Notes under the pieces: model-generated | Told to the model about the DNA's origin: nothing | The model's input: the letters and a program-made list of their open reading frames with translations, nothing else | Database searches by the model: none | Made by a program: the position numbers and the translations under genes | Shown here: piece after piece, positions 62,475-64,000 of the stretch | How the letters are laid out: each line of letters begins with the position of its first letter | Position numbering within the stretch: position 1 is the stretch's first letter | Assembly: GCF_016612505.1 (NCBI RefSeq) | Contig: NZ_JAENRR010000016.1 | Location: 29,565-93,564 of the forward strand | Reading direction: 5' to 3' | DNA: 64,000 nt | From: Carboxylicivirga marina | GTDB taxonomy: Bacteria > Bacteroidota > Bacteroidia > Bacteroidales > Marinilabiliaceae

Positions 62475-63824
62475 TTATTTACCAGAATAGCGGAACCATT
62501 TCCAAAGCTCTTTATATGACACTTTTTTACCGTACATAAGTATGCCAGTGCGATAAATTCGGCCAGCAAACCATGTAGTGAATACAAAGGTGCCAACTAA
62601 AATTATCATCGATAAAATGAGTTGCCATACGGGTGGATCGAAAGGTATTCTTGCCATCATAACAACTGGTGATGTAAATGGAATCATTGAAAACCAAAAT
62701 GCGAGGTCGCCATCGGGGCTGCGAAAGGCGGCCATTGCCACATAAATAGATAAAATAAGTGGCATCATTACAGGCATCACAAATTGCTGACTATCTGCCT
62801 CATTGTCTAAAGCAGCACCCAGTGCGGCGAACAGGCTGGCATACAGCAGGTATCCGCCAAGGAAATAAAAGACAAAGGATAATAAATTAGCCCAAAGGTC
62901 CAGGGTTAGTATTTTATCAAAAATATTATTGATACTTTCTCCTATCTCTGCCACTCTATCATCGGCCATTTGTTGATCACCTATAGTCTGTTCTATGCCA
63001 ATTGCTGATTGAGAATTGTTTTGGTTTGACGAGCCCGAGAATATTGCATTTATTCCAGTAGCTATCATAAGTGTTAAAATAACCCAAAGCATAAACTGGG
63101 TTAATGCAACAAGTGCTATACCTATTATTTTACCCATCATCAACTGAAAAGGTTTGACAGAAGAAACGATAACTTCCACAATGCGGTTAGTCTTCTCTTC
63201 CATTACGCCTCGCATAACTTGCATGCCGTATACTAAAACGAACATATAGATGAGCATCGCAAAAAAGATGGCCGCAATCATAACGACAATTTCAGAGCTT
63301 TCTTTCTCTTCTCCATCTTTTCCTATCTTAATCATCTTAATGTTAACGCGCACATCATGAATGGTTTGGATAATGTTGTCAAGCCCATCTATTTCATAAC
63401 TATTGAGTTTTTCTTTCTCCAGATGCCTTTCGAGGTTTCGGGATATATATTCTTTTACATCAATGGTTACTTGTTTGTCTGAATATATCTTGATAGCATC
63501 CGGATTGGCTAACAAATCATCTTCTATCATGACATAGGCATCGTAGCCATCATCTTTGAATGATGAACCAATGGCTTCAGAGTTTGAATTATCTAACCAA
63601 TGAAACTTCAAATATTCGGTGTCTTTTACTTGGTTGGTATATTTAGAAGTTTGGTCAACAATGGCAATTGTTTTTTCACCCGTGTTTTCCATTGAAGCGA
63701 ACCAGCCTGGCAATACCATCATGGCACCAAATAAAATAGGACCAATAATGGTCATTACAATAAAGCTCTTCTTTTTAACTCTTGTGGTGTATTCGCGTTG
63801 TATAATAAGTGAAATCTTACTCAT
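62475..63824 (-). CDS. ABC-2 type transporter permease (NatB-like)
   Basis: This 449-residue protein has a first TM helix near residues 20-42 and a large extracytoplasmic region (about 43-180). Five or six further helices follow (IAAIFFAMLIYMFVLVYGM, GKIIGIALVALTQFMLWVILTLMI, LLSFVFYFLGGYLLYASLFAALGAAL, QFVMPVMMPLILSIYVAMAAF, LILSMIILVGTFVFTTWFAG). The motif VMRGVMEEKTNRIVEVIVSSVKPFQLMMGKI is typical of NatB/YhaP exporters. It should export sodium, a drug or a peptide with the adjacent ATPase. Its start is 6 bp after the stop of that ATPase gene, which appears damaged. Confidence 0.9.
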   Translation of the reverse strand: MSKISLIIQREYTTRVKKKSFIVMTIIGPILFGAMMVLPGWFASMENTGEKTIAIVDQTSKYTNQVKDTEYLKFHWLDNSNSEAIGSSFKDDGYDAYVMIEDDLLANPDAIKIYSDKQVTIDVKEYISRNLERHLEKEKLNSYEIDGLDNIIQTIHDVRVNIKMIKIGKDGEEKESSEIVVMIAAIFFAMLIYMFVLVYGMQVMRGVMEEKTNRIVEVIVSSVKPFQLMMGKIIGIALVALTQFMLWVILTLMIATGINAIFSGSSNQNNSQSAIGIEQTIGDQQMADDRVAEIGESINNIFDKILTLDLWANLLSFVFYFLGGYLLYASLFAALGAALDNEADSQQFVMPVMMPLILSIYVAMAAFRSPDGDLAFWFSMIPFTSPVVMMARIPFDPPVWQLILSMIILVGTFVFTTWFAGRIYRTGILMYGKKVSYKELWKWFRYSGK

Positions 63825-63830
63825 AAGGGC

Positions 63831-64000
63831 TTATTTTTCAGGATTAGACAGATTGCTTTGTTCAACTACTTTAATGAAGATGTCATTCATGGTTGGCAAT
63901 ACTTCTTGCAATCCATGTATTTCGTAACTACTCACGTACTATTGTATTCTTCTAGATTAAGCAAACAGCTTCATTATTATTAGCTGCATTAAGGTGTAGA
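63831..64000 (-). pseudogene. 3' end of an ABC transporter ATP-binding protein gene, apparently broken
   Basis: The last 35 codons (63831-63938) read VSSYEIHGLQEVLPTMNDIF and IKVVEQ, the C-terminus expected of NatA-type ATPases. Just upstream this frame meets TAG (63939-63941). In the neighbouring frame the sequence reads LHLNAANNNEAVCLI, TAG (63952-63954), then KNTIV, which joins VSSYEI if one base near 63935 is removed. Two lesions, one nonsense and one frameshift, are therefore likely. The rest of the gene lies outside the window. Sequencing error at this edge is the main alternative. Confidence 0.55.

Overview
The window looks like chromosome from a member of the Bacteroidota, probably a marine, facultatively or strictly anaerobic member of Marinilabiliales. 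The indications are TAnnTTTG-type -7 promoter boxes, type IX secretion (PorP/SprF and a type B sorting domain), DUF1501/DUF1800 and DUF5683 proteins, paired LytTR/LytS regulators, the succinylated arginine pathway, HydF and aspartase. The taxonomic call is inference from gene content; no rRNA or tRNA gene was seen.

Region 1 (1-15997): the end of an SGNH hydrolase gene, then the minus-strand parA-parB-DUF5683-lytic transglycosylase cluster, a heptose-7-phosphate kinase, a DUF1800/DUF1501 pair, a FecR-like lipoprotein, a LytS/LytTR two-component pair, an esterase plus alpha-amylase operon, and two minus-strand genes of unknown function. Between the amylase and the first unknown gene lies a 265-bp inverted-repeat element containing two nested hairpins, followed by several more hairpins.

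Region 2 (15998-16842): a perfect 20-bp palindrome, then an array of seventeen 21-bp repeats, then the carB terminator. This stretch is not clearly coding on either strand.

Region 3 (16843-36413): arginine, proline and carbamoyl-phosphate synthesis. carB is on the minus strand. Divergent from it run argR, a GNAT acyltransferase, argG, argC, argD, a NUMOD4/HNH-like gene, proC, proB, proA, an N-succinylornithine transcarbamylase, argB, an argE-like deacylase, argH and citrate synthase, and then carA with its own promoter. Similar 14-bp TGyATAAwTATACA-like sites precede argR, argH, carA and carB and suggest a shared ArgR regulon. carA has a terminator-like hairpin in its leader.

Region 4 (36414-43150): a TPR/TonB-C/MORN fusion protein, an AraC-GyrI regulator gene split by one amber codon, a DUF2007 protein, a serine/threonine dehydratase, a Rieske-like lipoprotein with altered ligands, a small membrane protein, greA and a HIT protein.

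Region 5 (43151-52303): a compact type IX secretion accessory operon: type B cargo, PorP/SprF, a PD40/PKD protein, a secreted unknown and a very large propeller-SpoIIE phosphatase sensor. A short unknown protein follows.

Region 6 (52304-64000): structured intergenic DNA, an isolated hydF, an acyl-CoA synthetase-ACP-acyltransferase fusion, and then the minus-strand set Ppx/GppA phosphatase, sigma-54 response regulator, aspartase, unknown protein and PAS histidine kinase. The window closes with an ABC-2 permease and the apparently broken 3' end of its ATPase gene.
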